Source: CAVSJJ01 sp963728395 (GTDB lineage Bacteria; Actinomycetota; Actinomycetes; Actinomycetales; Dermatophilaceae). From it: 64,000 nt of DNA. The stretch covers positions 744,001 through 808,000 of the forward strand of contig CAVSJJ010000003.1 in the NCBI GenBank assembly GCA_963728395.1, read 5' to 3'. How positions within the stretch are numbered: the first letter of the stretch is position 1; every line of letters begins with the position of its first letter. The position numbers and the translations under genes are program-made. Below the pieces are notes generated by a model that made no database searches, was not told the DNA's origin, and saw only the letters and a list, made by a program, of their open reading frames with translations. Shown in pieces: positions 53,296-63,445 of the stretch.

Positions 53296-56200
53296 TCAGG
53301 GGGCCAGCGCCGAGATGGCCCGCCTGACCCGCTTCTCCGAGACGGGGTATGCCGTGCCCAGCCCCTGGGCGAACAGGCCGACCCGCAGCTCCTCGATCAT
53401 CCACCCGACGTCGGTGACCTCTCTCGTGCCGCGCCGAGCCGCGGGCAGGGCGTCGAGGAGGTCGGCATAGGCTCCCTCGACGGCGTCGATCGTCTCCTGC
53501 AGTGCCGGCTCGCGGGCGTTCGTCGCCGCCCGGTCGAGCCGGTGGCCCATCGCCCGCAGGTAGCGGTGCAGGTCCGCCAGCCGGTCGGCACCGGTGGCGG
53601 CGACGAACCCGGGACGCACGAGCGAGCCGAGCTGGGCGCGCACGTCCGCGGTCGCCGCGGCGACGGACCGGGCGGCCGCGCCCCGCTCGAGGGCGTCGAG
53701 CCGCCGGGCGACCTCGCCGGCCTCCGCCAGCACCGGCCCGACGTCGTCGACCACTCGCAGGACCGTCGCGACGACGTGGGTCCTCACCGCGGCGAGCGCC
53801 GCGGCATACGCATCCTGGGAGCGCACCTCGCCGCTCACATGCTCGGCGACGACGGCGTCCACGGCGGCGGCCAGACAGTCCTCGAGAAGGGCCGGCACCG
53901 ACCCGTGCGGCGCCAGTTGGAGGCGGAGCTTGTCCGCGTTGCTCAGCCGGGCGAGGACCCGAGACCACGGCGGGGTCGTGCCGAGCAGGAGAAGCCGGCG
54001 GACCCCCCGCCGGTGGGCCGCGTGGGCCTCGCCTTCGCTGGGCAGCAGGCGCAGGGCGACGGTGGCGCCCTCGTCGACCAGGGCCGGGAAGCCACGCACG
54101 AGGTGGCCCCCGGCGTGACTCTCGTAGGTCTGCGGGATCGTCCCGACGGTCCAGGCGGTCAGCCCGACCCGCTCGATGTCGACTCCGGCGCGGGCCAGGC
54201 CGCTGCGGACCGCTCCTCGGCTGCGGCCGCGGATCGCCTCGAGGTCCTTCCCGGTGGCGACGACCCGCCGGCCGTCCTCGACGCTGACGGTGATCCGGAG
54301 GTGGTCGGGGACGGCCTCGGGCCGCCACTCGTCCGGGGCGATGCGCACGCCGGTCCGCTCCGCGAGCACCCGGGAGAGCTCGTCGGTGAGCCGCCCCTGC
54401 CCGGGACGCACCTCGGCAAGGGCGGCCGTCGCGGTGTCGGGGACCGGCACGAAGTGGCGACGGGTCGCCTTCGGCAGCGAACGCAGCAGCGCGACGGCGA
54501 GATCGAGCCGCAGCCCGGGCACCTGCCAGTCGAAACCGACGTCCTGCACCTGGTTGAGCAGGGCAACGGGGATGTGCACCGTCACCCCGTCCGCCGCAGA
54601 CCCCGGCGAGAACTGGTACGTCACATCGAGGTCCAGGTCGCCCTGACGCCAGGTCGTGGGGTACTCCAGGGCGGACACCTCGCCGGCCGTCTCGCTCGTC
54701 AGGAGGTCCTCGGTGAAGGTGAGCAGGTCCGGCCGGACCCGCCGTTCCCCCTTCCACCACCGGTCGAAGTGGCGGACCGAGACCACCTCCGGCGGGATCC
54801 GCGCGTCGTAGAAGGCGTAGAGCGCCTCGTCGTCGACGACGATGTCGCGCCGCCGTGCCCGCTCCTCGAGCTCGGCGAGGCGACGCAGCAGCGCCTGGTT
54901 CTCGCGCCAGAACGCGTGCTGGGGCTCCCACTCGCCCTCGACGAGGGCCTGCCGGAGGAAGATCTCGCGCGCCGCGGCGGCGTCGACCCGGGCGTACTGG
55001 ACCGTCCGGTCCGCGACGAGCGGAACGCCGTAGAGGGTGACCCGCTCCGTCGCGACGGCGGCACCCTGACTCCGCGACCACCGCGGCTCGCTGTAGGTCC
55101 GCTTGACGACGTGCGACCCGACCTCCTCGGCCCACCGAGGGTCGATCCGCGCGTTGACCCGCGCCCAGAGCCGGGAGGTCTCGACGAGCTCGGCGGACAT
55201 GACGTAGTCGGGCTGCCGCCGGAACAGCGCCGACCCGGGCGAGACGGAGAAGCGAGCGCCGCGGGCGCCGACGTACTCGCGTCGCACCTCGTCCCGGAGG
55301 CCGACGTGGGACAGGAGTCCGGCCAGCAGGGCCCGGTGGACCCGGTCCCAGTCGGGCTCGGCGTCCGGCGCCGAGGTGGCGAGGTCGGGGTCGATCCGGA
55401 CCTGCTTGCAGGCGCGGCGCAGCTGCGCGTGGAGGTCCTGCCACTCGCGCACCCGGAGGTAGTGGAGGTACTCGTTCTTGCACATCCGGCGGAAGGCGCT
55501 GCCGGACAGGGCCTTCTGCTGGGAACGCAGATAGCGCCACAGGGTGTGGAGCGTCGCGAAGTCGGACGTGTCGTCGCGGAACCGGGCGTGGGCCTGGTCG
55601 GCCTGCGTCTCCTTGTCGACCGGGCGCTCGCGCGGGTCCTGGATGGACAGCGCGGCGACGACGACGAGGACCTCGTTCGTGCAGCCCAGCCGCCCCGCCT
55701 CGATGAGCATGCGGCCCAGGCGCGGGTCGACGGGCAGCCGCGCGAGGGTGCGCCCGGATGCCGTGAGCCGGGGCCCGCGGCGCACCCTTCGCCGCCCGTG
55801 CCGCCCCCGTCGCCGAGCGTCGCTGCCGACCGCGGCGTCCTGGGTGGCGAAGGCGCCCAGCTCCTCGAGGAGGCGGACCCCGTCGGCCACCTGACGCGCG
55901 TCGGGGGCGTCGACGAACGGGAACCGGGCGACGTCCCCGAGACCGAGGGCCGCCATCTGGAGGATGACCGAGGCGAGGGAGGTGCGCTGGATCTCCGGCT
56001 CGGTGAACTCCGCCCGCGCCTCGTAGTCCTCCTGCGCGTACAGCCGGATGCAGACGCCCTCGGCGACGCGTCCGCACCGCCCGGCGCGCTGGTCGGCGCT
56101 GGCCTGCGAGATCGGCTCGATGGGGAGGCGCTGCACCTTGGTCCGCTGGCTGTATCGGGAGATGCGGGCCGTGCCGGTGTCGATGACGTAGCCGATGCCG

Positions 56201-57168
56201 GGCACGGTGAGCGAGGTCTCGGCGACGTTCGTCGCGAGGATGACCCGCCGGCCGTTCCCCCGCTGGAAGACCCGATGCTGTTCGGCGGCGGACAGCCGGG
56301 CGAACAGCGGGAGGATCTCGGTGTCCGGCAGGTCGAGCGAGCGGAGCGCGTCGGCGGCGTCGCGGATCTCCCGCTCCCCGGAGAAGAAGACGAGGATGTC
56401 GGTCGCCGTCGTCGGGTGCCCCGGGCGGGCGGACTCGGTCCACAGCTCGGTCACGGCCTCGGTCACCGCAGTGACCTGGTCACGCTCCTCCCGGACCGCC
56501 CCCTCGGCATCGATCTCGACGAGCGGGCGGTAGCGCAGCTCGACCGGGTAGGTCCGGCCGGACACCTCGATGACGGGGACCTCGCGGACCGGCTCGCCTC
56601 CACCACCGGTGGCGAAGTGGCGGGCGAACCGGTCGGGGTCGATGGTCGCCGAGGTGATGATGACGGTGAGGTCGGGGCGGCGCGGAAGGAGCGCGGTGAG
56701 GTAGCCGAGGATGAAGTCGATGTTGAGGCTGCGCTCGTGCGCCTCGTCGACGATGACGACCTCGTAGCGGCGCAGGTCCGGGTCGCGCTGCATCTCGCTG
56801 AGGAGGATGCCGTCGGTCATCACGACGACGCGCGTGCTCTCGCTGCTCCGGTCGGTGAAGCGGACCTGGTAGCCCACGAGGTCGCCGAGCTCGGTGTCGG
56901 TCTCCTCGGCGATCCGCTCGGCCACCGACCGGGCCGCGATCCGGCGCGGCTGGGTGTGGGCTATCCGCCCGTCCCGGCCCAGGCCGAGCTCGAGGCAGAT
57001 CTTCGGCAGCTGGGTCGTCTTGCCCGATCCGGTCTCGCCCGCGACGACGACGACCTGATGGTCGCGGATCGCGGCGGCGATGTCGTCCTTGCGCGCGACG
57101 ACCGGAAGCTGGTCGGGATAGTTGAGCCGAACCGGGTCGACGACGGGAGGTGAGCCGACCGCGCGCAT
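53296..57168 (-). CDS. hrpA: ATP-dependent RNA helicase HrpA
   Basis: Large DEAH-box helicase of 1290 residues, the usual HrpA size. Motif I is AGETGSGKTTQLPK near residue 48, motif II VDEAHERSLN near 139, motif III TSATID, motif VI QRAGRCGRVAEGVC, followed by the HA2/OB-fold region and the long DUF3418 C-terminus typical of HrpA (SQVRIDPDL and WRQGDLDLDVTYQFSPG areas). A basic insertion (RRRGRHGRRRVRRG) near residue 455 is unusual. E. coli HrpA resolves stalled ribosomes; this role is transferred. The ATG at 57168 follows a TATCCT box by seven bases and no ribosome binding site is visible. Confidence 0.95.
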   Translation of the reverse strand: MRAVGSPPVVDPVRLNYPDQLPVVARKDDIAAAIRDHQVVVVAGETGSGKTTQLPKICLELGLGRDGRIAHTQPRRIAARSVAERIAEETDTELGDLVGYQVRFTDRSSESTRVVVMTDGILLSEMQRDPDLRRYEVVIVDEAHERSLNIDFILGYLTALLPRRPDLTVIITSATIDPDRFARHFATGGGGEPVREVPVIEVSGRTYPVELRYRPLVEIDAEGAVREERDQVTAVTEAVTELWTESARPGHPTTATDILVFFSGEREIRDAADALRSLDLPDTEILPLFARLSAAEQHRVFQRGNGRRVILATNVAETSLTVPGIGYVIDTGTARISRYSQRTKVQRLPIEPISQASADQRAGRCGRVAEGVCIRLYAQEDYEARAEFTEPEIQRTSLASVILQMAALGLGDVARFPFVDAPDARQVADGVRLLEELGAFATQDAAVGSDARRRGRHGRRRVRRGPRLTASGRTLARLPVDPRLGRMLIEAGRLGCTNEVLVVVAALSIQDPRERPVDKETQADQAHARFRDDTSDFATLHTLWRYLRSQQKALSGSAFRRMCKNEYLHYLRVREWQDLHAQLRRACKQVRIDPDLATSAPDAEPDWDRVHRALLAGLLSHVGLRDEVRREYVGARGARFSVSPGSALFRRQPDYVMSAELVETSRLWARVNARIDPRWAEEVGSHVVKRTYSEPRWSRSQGAAVATERVTLYGVPLVADRTVQYARVDAAAAREIFLRQALVEGEWEPQHAFWRENQALLRRLAELEERARRRDIVVDDEALYAFYDARIPPEVVSVRHFDRWWKGERRVRPDLLTFTEDLLTSETAGEVSALEYPTTWRQGDLDLDVTYQFSPGSAADGVTVHIPVALLNQVQDVGFDWQVPGLRLDLAVALLRSLPKATRRHFVPVPDTATAALAEVRPGQGRLTDELSRVLAERTGVRIAPDEWRPEAVPDHLRITVSVEDGRRVVATGKDLEAIRGRSRGAVRSGLARAGVDIERVGLTAWTVGTIPQTYESHAGGHLVRGFPALVDEGATVALRLLPSEGEAHAAHRRGVRRLLLLGTTPPWSRVLARLSNADKLRLQLAPHGSVPALLEDCLAAAVDAVVAEHVSGEVRSQDAYAAALAAVRTHVVATVLRVVDDVGPVLAEAGEVARRLDALERGAAARSVAAATADVRAQLGSLVRPGFVAATGADRLADLHRYLRAMGHRLDRAATNAREPALQETIDAVEGAYADLLDALPAARRGTREVTDVGWMIEELRVGLFAQGLGTAYPVSEKRVRRAISALAP

Positions 57169-57175
57169 GGGCCCC

Positions 57176-57181
57176 AGGATA
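57176..57181 (-). promoter_or_regulatory. Candidate -10 box (TATCCT) of hrpA
   Basis: Seven bases before the ATG on the minus strand, consistent with a leaderless mRNA. Confidence 0.4.
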
Positions 57182-57188
57182 GGTCGGG

Positions 57189-58385
57189 CTACGGGGAGGA
57201 CGTCGGGCCCGGATCCCCCACCCGTCGCGCCCGCCGACCGTGGCGGACCCGGTCCAGCTGCTCGTCGGCGTCGGAGACGGCGCGCACGCCCGTCCCGGCG
57301 CGGTGGAGCAGCCGCAGCTGGGCGCCGGCGTAGGCCATCCCCGGCGCGGGGTGGCCTACGCCGAGCGTCAGCGCCGTGCGCCAGTCCTCGACGAAGGCCT
57401 CCTCGGCCTTGGCCCGGGCCGCCGTCCAGGCCCGGGCGGCGACGTCGCGCACCCCGCCGCAGCGGACCGGTCCTACCGTGGCGAGGGCCGGCTCCGGGCC
57501 GAGGGCCCGCAGCGCCGAACGCAGTTCGCTGCCCTGCCGGCGGGTCGCGACGATGAGGCCCTCGGCCACCCGAGCACGGGTCGACAGGGCCGCCGCGTGG
57601 GCCGAGGTCTCCGCCTCGGCTCCGACGCGGAGGGCGCGTCCACCGGCGCCGAGCATGCCGAGGCTGGCATCGGTGGCGACCTCGCCCCAGCTGCCGTCGC
57701 CGTAGACCAGCAGGACGGCGGCGTCGGCCGACGCACCGACGACCCCCGCCGCGCCGCCGAGCACGGCCAGCGGTGGTGCGTCGACGGACAGGAAGGTGAG
57801 CCCGGCGCCGGTGGCGGACCCGGCGTCGCCGACCCCGGTCAGCACCCGGTAGGAGAGCGAGTCGCCGAGCCCGTCCGCACCGAGGCGCCGGAGCACCGCC
57901 GCGCACGCCCGGTCCTCCTCGTCCAGTGCCGCCCAGGCCCGACGGTGGTCCGCCTCCGCCGCCTGCTGGCGCCGCACCTGGATCTGCTGCTCGAGGCGGA
58001 GCCGCTGGACCGCCGGGTCCTCCAGGCCCGCGCCCGCGCCCTGAAGCCGGCCGAGGGCTTCGGCCACCCGCCGCAGGACTTCCGCGGCGTCCTCGTGGTC
58101 CGCGACGGCGCGACCGACGACCGCCTGGGCCGCCTCGAGCGCGTCGGCGAAGCGGAGCAGCGACCCCGCCGCGGCGGCATACCGTCGTGCCACGGCATCG
58201 AGGACCGGCGCCAGGGCGCGCACCCGCTCGCCGAAGACCACGGCCGCGGCCCCCGTCCACTCGCTCGACCCGGTGAGGGTACGCAGCAGCCGCTCGGTCG
58301 CGGCGATCCGGCGACCCAGCGCGGCGAGCGCCCCGGCGAGGTCGCGGACCGTCCCGGGATGGCCGTCGACGGGGCGCAGGATCAT
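57189..58385 (-). CDS. Putative type VII secretion-type helical protein, 398 residues
   Basis: Unrecognised in detail. Residues 1-170 are almost wholly helical, with an N-terminal WXG-like turn (SEWTGAAAVVFGERV near residue 42) and a long amphipathic hairpin, resembling the N-terminal domains of type VII (Esx/LXG-like) secreted proteins. A Gly/Ala-rich, partly hydrophobic middle (LAVLGGAAGVVGASADAAVLL) and a basic C-terminus follow. No toxin motif that I know is visible. The ATG overlaps the stop of the small upstream gene by four bases (ATGA), so the two are made together, as with many effector-partner pairs. No EccC-type secretion gene is in the window. Confidence 0.55.
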   Translation of the reverse strand: MILRPVDGHPGTVRDLAGALAALGRRIAATERLLRTLTGSSEWTGAAAVVFGERVRALAPVLDAVARRYAAAAGSLLRFADALEAAQAVVGRAVADHEDAAEVLRRVAEALGRLQGAGAGLEDPAVQRLRLEQQIQVRRQQAAEADHRRAWAALDEEDRACAAVLRRLGADGLGDSLSYRVLTGVGDAGSATGAGLTFLSVDAPPLAVLGGAAGVVGASADAAVLLVYGDGSWGEVATDASLGMLGAGGRALRVGAEAETSAHAAALSTRARVAEGLIVATRRQGSELRSALRALGPEPALATVGPVRCGGVRDVAARAWTAARAKAEEAFVEDWRTALTLGVGHPAPGMAYAGAQLRLLHRAGTGVRAVSDADEQLDRVRHGRRARRVGDPGPTSSP

Positions 58386-58672
58386 GTCCGGCCGCCGCGT
58401 AGGAGGCGGCCGGCAACCTCGCCCTCGGTGTCGGCGTATGCCGCATCGGTCGCCCGGAGCGCCCCGCCGAGGTCACGCAGGTCGCGACCGGCCGCGAGCC
58501 GGGCATGGCGCCACCCGGCGAGGCACTGGCCGAGCGCCGCGGACGTGGCCGTCGGGCCGAGAGCCCACTGGTCGGCGCCGGCGTCCCCCGCCTCGTCGAG
58601 CACGGCGGCCAGATCGTCGAGCGCCGCCGCGAGGGCACGCAGCTGGTCCCGGCCGAGGCGCACGACGCTCAT
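58382..58672 (-). CDS. Small helical partner protein, EspC/WXG100-like
   Basis: Protein of 96 residues predicted as a helical hairpin (LRALAALDDL... then ...AALGQCLAGWRHARLAAG), with a C-terminal AYADTE segment like the Y-x3-D/E export signal of type VII substrates (Y-A-D-T-E). It directly precedes the 398-residue gene and overlaps it by four bases. The size, helices and tail point to the EspC/WXG100 type, but no true WXG turn is present. A TACCGT box lies six bases before the ATG. Function is inferred. Confidence 0.5.
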   Translation of the reverse strand: MSVVRLGRDQLRALAAALDDLAAVLDEAGDAGADQWALGPTATSAALGQCLAGWRHARLAAGRDLRDLGGALRATDAAYADTEGEVAGRLLRGGRT

Positions 58673-58678
58673 CGCGCC

Positions 58679-58684
58679 ACGGTA
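58679..58684 (-). promoter_or_regulatory. Candidate -10 box (TACCGT) of the two-gene helical cassette
   Basis: Six bases before the ATG at 58672 on the minus strand; same geometry as other start-proximal boxes here. Confidence 0.35.
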
Positions 58685-58773
58685 GGCCGGCTCGGCCCAC
58701 CGGCCGGCGAGTTCTCCACAGGGACACCGCGCGGCCGGTGGGACGGGAGCGGCGGGACGGCGCCGGACGCTCG

Positions 58774-60093
58774 TCAGCCCGTGGCGGCGGCGAAGCCCGT
58801 CTCGAGGTCGGCGAGGATGTCCTCGGCCGTCTCGATGCCGACGGCGAGCCGGACGAGCCCCGGGGTGACGCCGGCGGCGAGGCGGTCCTCGTCGCCGCCC
58901 TGGGAGTGGGTCGTCGTCGCCGGATGGATGGCGAGGGAGCGCACGTCGCCGATGTTGGCGACATGGCTGTGCAGCTCGAGCGCCTCGACGAACCGCTGCC
59001 CGGCCTCCTTGCCGCCCACGATCTCGAAGGCGAGGACCGCCCCGGCGCCCTTCGGCGCGTACTTCGTGGCCCGGTCGTGGCTGGGGCTCGACTCGAGCGA
59101 GGCCCAGCGGACGGCCTCGACCTGCTCGTGCCCCTCGAGATAGGCCGCGACCTTGCGGGTGTTGTCGATGTGCCGCTCGACACGCAGGCTGAGGGTCTCG
59201 ATGCCCTGGGCGATGAGGAAGGCGTTGAAGGGGGAGATGGCCGGGCCGAGGTCGCGCAGCAGCTGGACCCGGGCCTTGAGGATGAAGGCGAGGTTGGCGC
59301 CGAGCGGGCTGCCGACGCCGAGGTCGCGGGCGTAGACGAGTCCGTGGTAGCTCTCGTCGGGGGTGTTGAACGGCGCAAAGCGCTCGGGGTCGGCCCCGAA
59401 GTCGAACCGGCCCCCGTCGACGATGACGCCGGCGATCGACGTGCCGTGGCCGCCGAGGTACTTCGTCGCCGAGTGGACGACGATGTCGGCGCCCCACTCC
59501 AGGGGCCGGATGAGGTAGGGCGTCGCGATCGTGTTGTCGACGATGAGCGGCACCCCGGCCTCGTGGGCGATGGTGGAGATCGTCTCGATGTCGAGGACGT
59601 CGGCCTTGGGGTTGGCGATGGACTCGCCGTAGAGGGCCTTGGTGCTGGGCCGGATCGCGGCACGCCAGGAGTCCGGGTCGTCGGGGTCCTCGACGAAGCT
59701 CACGCTGATCCCGAACCTCGGCAGCGTGTACTTGAAGAGGTTGGCCGTGCCGCCGTAGAGGGCGGGGCTGGCGACGATGTGGTCGCCGGCCTGGGCGACG
59801 TTGAGGATCGCGAGGGTTTCGGCGGCCTGTCCCGAGGCGACGAGCAGGGCCCCGACTCCGCCCTCGAGCGCGGCGATGCGCTGCTCGACCGCGTCCTGGG
59901 TGGGGTTCATGATCCTGGTGTAGATGTTGCCGAACTCCTGCAGGGCGAACAGGTTCGCCGCGTGCGCGGTGTCGTTGAAGACGTAGGACGTCGTCTGGTA
60001 GATCGGCAGGGCCCGGGCGCCGGTCGCCGCGTCGGGCACCTGCCCGGCGTGGACCTGGCGCGTCTCGAAGCCCCACTGCGAGGTGTCGGTCAT
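58774..60093 (-). CDS. metY: O-acetylhomoserine sulfhydrylase (aminocarboxypropyltransferase)
   Basis: PLP enzyme that makes homocysteine from O-acetylhomoserine and sulfide, the product being methylated to methionine. It has 439 residues, the length typical of MetY (MetB/MetZ types are about 380-400). The PLP lysine is in HSATKYLGGHGTSIAG (near residue 211), the N-terminal substrate-binding part has LPIYQTTSYVFND and GNIYTRIMNPTQDAVE, and ASGQAAETLAILN is the cofactor loop. The start ATG at 60093 has GGAGAG 11 bases upstream. A SAM-IV riboswitch (60215-60293) lies in its leader. Confidence 0.95.
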   Translation of the reverse strand: MTDTSQWGFETRQVHAGQVPDAATGARALPIYQTTSYVFNDTAHAANLFALQEFGNIYTRIMNPTQDAVEQRIAALEGGVGALLVASGQAAETLAILNVAQAGDHIVASPALYGGTANLFKYTLPRFGISVSFVEDPDDPDSWRAAIRPSTKALYGESIANPKADVLDIETISTIAHEAGVPLIVDNTIATPYLIRPLEWGADIVVHSATKYLGGHGTSIAGVIVDGGRFDFGADPERFAPFNTPDESYHGLVYARDLGVGSPLGANLAFILKARVQLLRDLGPAISPFNAFLIAQGIETLSLRVERHIDNTRKVAAYLEGHEQVEAVRWASLESSPSHDRATKYAPKGAGAVLAFEIVGGKEAGQRFVEALELHSHVANIGDVRSLAIHPATTTHSQGGDEDRLAAGVTPGLVRLAVGIETAEDILADLETGFAAATG

Positions 60094-60214
60094 GGTGGTG
60101 GTCTCTCCATCACATCGGGTGCCCGCGGAGGTGCCGGGGCACGGCATACGGCAACGAAGCGGGACTTCCGTGGTGGGACGAACCCGCGCTTGCGGCCGAC
60201 GGCGTCGGTCGCCA

Positions 60215-60293
60215 GGTCCTCACCCGGGGCACCCCACCGCGGTTGGAGGGTTGCCGGCCAGCGAGCCGGGGCTTGGCGCTGGCGCTCTTGACC
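60215..60293 (-). promoter_or_regulatory. SAM-IV riboswitch upstream of metY
   Basis: Minus strand P1 is GGTCAAGAG (60293-60285) with GAGGACC near 60215. The core has the same landmarks as the metX copy: GCGCCAGCGCCAAGC, CCCGGCTCGCTGGCCGG, CAACCCTCC and CGCGGTGGGGTGCCCCGGG. The P1 sequence differs from that of the metX copy but keeps pairing (A to T changes on both sides), which supports a folded RNA. Confidence 0.93.
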
Positions 60294-60429
60294 TGCGGCA
60301 AGGCAACCACAGGTGCTCCGGGAGGCGGGACCGCCGTCTCAGCCCCCAAGACACGTGTCCGGACACCCTCGGACCCGGCGGCGGGCTCGGCTCACCGCCC
60401 GGCGATCGCCCCGGGCCCCTCGCGACCAC

Positions 60430-60435
60430 TAGCCT
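60430..60435 (+). promoter_or_regulatory. Candidate -10 box (TAGCCT) of a leaderless transcript
   Basis: Six bases before ATG 60442, with no ribosome binding site in between. Confidence 0.4.
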
Positions 60436-60441
60436 GCTCGG

Positions 60442-61140
60442 ATGCGGATAACGGAGCTGGACTGGGCCGAGACGGCATGGGGCCTGATCAGCCTGCGGCG
60501 CCGCTGGGACCCGGTGACCGGCCGCGACGTACACGAGGTGAAGCTCGGGGACGAGTTCCTCATGTCCAGCCAGTTCACCACCGGTGAGCGAGAGCTGGCC
60601 CGGATCGGGCTCGGGGCCGTCGCCGGCACGTCCCTCACCGTGCTCGTGGGCGGGCTCGGCCTCGGCTACACCGCCGCCACCGCCCTCGAGGACGAGCGGG
60701 TCGTCGGGCTCACCGTCGTCGAGGCCCTCCAGGAGGTCATCTCCTGGCACGAGCGCGACCTGCTGCCCGACACCCGGGGCCTGGCGGGCGACCCGCGGGT
60801 GCGCCTCGTCCGCGACGACTTCTTCGACCTCGTTCGGACCGGCCGCGCCCCGGAGGTCTACGACGCCGTCCTTCTCGACATCGACCATGCGCCTGACTGG
60901 CTGCTGCGTGAGGACCACGGCGACCTCTACACCCTCGAGGGGCTCGCGCGGGTCGCCGCGATGCTCGCCGACGGGGGCGCCTTCGCCCTGTGGTCGGACG
61001 AGCCGCCCGAGCCCGCGGTGGTCCGACGGCTCGGCGAGGCGTTCGAGCAGGCCGACGCCCGCGTCGTCCCGTTCGCCAACCCCCTCACCGGCGGCGAGTC
61101 GGCCAACACGATCTATCTCGGGGCCCGGCCCCGCCGCTGA
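60442..61140 (+). CDS. Spermidine synthase-like methyltransferase-fold protein
   Basis: Protein of 232 residues with the polyamine synthase/SAM-methyltransferase fold. The glycine motif is LVGGLGLGYTAATAL (near 70), followed by VVEALQEVISWH and the acidic segment YDAVLLDIDHAPDWLL (near 135-150), where synthases keep a DxxD pair. It lacks the N-terminal beta-domain of true spermidine synthases, so the aminopropyl transfer activity is doubtful; many such short proteins are of unknown substrate. Its proximity to metY is suggestive only, since the two are divergent. Confidence 0.75.
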   Translation: MRITELDWAETAWGLISLRRRWDPVTGRDVHEVKLGDEFLMSSQFTTGERELARIGLGAVAGTSLTVLVGGLGLGYTAATALEDERVVGLTVVEALQEVISWHERDLLPDTRGLAGDPRVRLVRDDFFDLVRTGRAPEVYDAVLLDIDHAPDWLLREDHGDLYTLEGLARVAAMLADGGAFALWSDEPPEPAVVRRLGEAFEQADARVVPFANPLTGGESANTIYLGARPRR

Positions 61141-61218
61141 CCGCCGCGCCCGAACGGGAAGATGCGCCCGCCCCCGGCCGTTGGCAACGGGAGCCACCCC
61201 CCGACGAAAGGCGCCCCC

Positions 61219-62241
<1,023 letters not shown>

Positions 62242-62257
62242 GGCGGGACCCGACCGG

Positions 62258-63445
62258 TCACCGGGCCGGCTCGAGCGCCTCCGACAGGGAACCGGTCGCC
62301 TCGCAGATGTCGTTCCACCGCTGGTTGCGGACCTCGTGCCACGGGCTCGTCCCGACCTCGGCCACGACGTGGTCCTGCTGGGCCCGCAGGTGGGCGAAGC
62401 CGACGACGTGAGCGATGGGGGTAACGCTCATGTCGTCGGGCTGGGCCGGCTGGCAGGCGATGGCCTCGACGACGGGCTGGGTGATGCCCCACTGGCCGAG
62501 GATGAAGGCGCTGGCCTCGGGGACGGTGCACCCGAAGGCGTCGAGCTCGGCCTGGCTGCGCGCCCACGGGTCCTCCACCGGGACCACCCGGACCCGCTCG
62601 TAGCCGGCCGCGTCGGACGCCAGCGCGAGGAGGCCGACATCGCGCAGCAGCGCCGCGAGGAAGGCCCGGCCCACGGACTCGGGCGTCCAGCGCTCGGAGG
62701 CGGCGATCGCCCGCGCGAAACCGGCCGCCCGCATGGCCGTCCGGCGCAGCTGGACGACGTCGAGGTCGCGGGGGGTCGCCAGGTCGGCGCCGAAGACCTT
62801 CCCGCTCAGCGCGAGGGCGTGGATCGTATCGAGGCCGAGGAGGCCGACCGCGCGGTCGACGCTCTCGATGCGCCGGCTGAGACCGAAGTAGGCGGAGTTG
62901 ACGAGCTTGAGGATCTCCGCACACAGCGCGAGGTCGCTCTCGAGCACGGCGACGACGTCGGACATCGCACTGTTCGGGCGTGCGGACACCTCGACGAGAC
63001 GGAGATGGACCGACGGTGGCGCGGGCAGCGCCTCGACGTCACCAAGGATCCCGCGCAGCCGCTCGTCGACCCCCAGGTCGCGGGCGGCCAGGACCGCCTC
63101 GATGGAGCGGACGAGGGCGCCGGCGTCGCGCGGCCAGCTCAGCAGCACCTGGGCCACCCCGGCGGCGCTGACGACGTCCGTGACGTCGGCGTCCGCGGAG
63201 ACCATGACGCGCGCGGTGGACGGGTAGAGCCGCCGGACGTGCCAAAGGAACTCATCGCCGTCCATGCCGGTCAGGTAGCGGCCGGCCACGACGACGTCCA
63301 CCGGCCCGGTCACGAGGAGGACCAGGGCCCGCTCCGCGCTGTCGGCGATGACGAGCTCCCAGTCGCCCTTCCACCGCAGCATCCGCCTGAGCCCGGAGAC
63401 GAGGGCCGCCTCGGCGCTGACGAGCAGGACACGATGAGAGCTCAC
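62258..63445 (-). CDS. HDOD domain protein with degenerate receiver domain
   Basis: Cytosolic protein of 395 residues. Residues 1-115 align with a CheY-like receiver, but the phosphate-accepting aspartate is replaced (VDVVVAGRYLTGMDGDE reads A-G where D is expected), the N-terminal acidic pair is SAE, and the usual Lys before Pro is Trp (SWPRD). Residues about 140-345 form an HDOD domain (ALPAPPSVHLRLVEVS, ILKLVNSAYFG, AVGLLGLDTIHAL). HDOD proteins lack HD phosphohydrolase metal ligands and act as regulators or scaffolds. The GTG at 63445 has AAGGAG nine bases upstream. The input must be phosphorylation-independent. Confidence 0.8.
   Translation of the reverse strand: MSSHRVLLVSAEAALVSGLRRMLRWKGDWELVIADSAERALVLLVTGPVDVVVAGRYLTGMDGDEFLWHVRRLYPSTARVMVSADADVTDVVSAAGVAQVLLSWPRDAGALVRSIEAVLAARDLGVDERLRGILGDVEALPAPPSVHLRLVEVSARPNSAMSDVVAVLESDLALCAEILKLVNSAYFGLSRRIESVDRAVGLLGLDTIHALALSGKVFGADLATPRDLDVVQLRRTAMRAAGFARAIAASERWTPESVGRAFLAALLRDVGLLALASDAAGYERVRVVPVEDPWARSQAELDAFGCTVPEASAFILGQWGITQPVVEAIACQPAQPDDMSVTPIAHVVGFAHLRAQQDHVVAEVGTSPWHEVRNQRWNDICEATGSLSEALEPAR

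Larger units (their letters stand above)
60094..60441. other. metY leader and divergent promoter region
   Basis: These 348 bases hold the SAM-IV aptamer (60215-60293) and a 120-base stretch between it and metY that is the expression platform. That stretch contains a GGCATAC word (60143) and no obvious U-run terminator. The distal part holds a TAGCCT box for the plus-strand gene. Confidence 0.65.

Noticed and set aside
53029..57153. A 1374-residue open frame opposite hrpA
   Set aside because: Antisense shadow of the helicase gene, with no domain and shadow-type composition.
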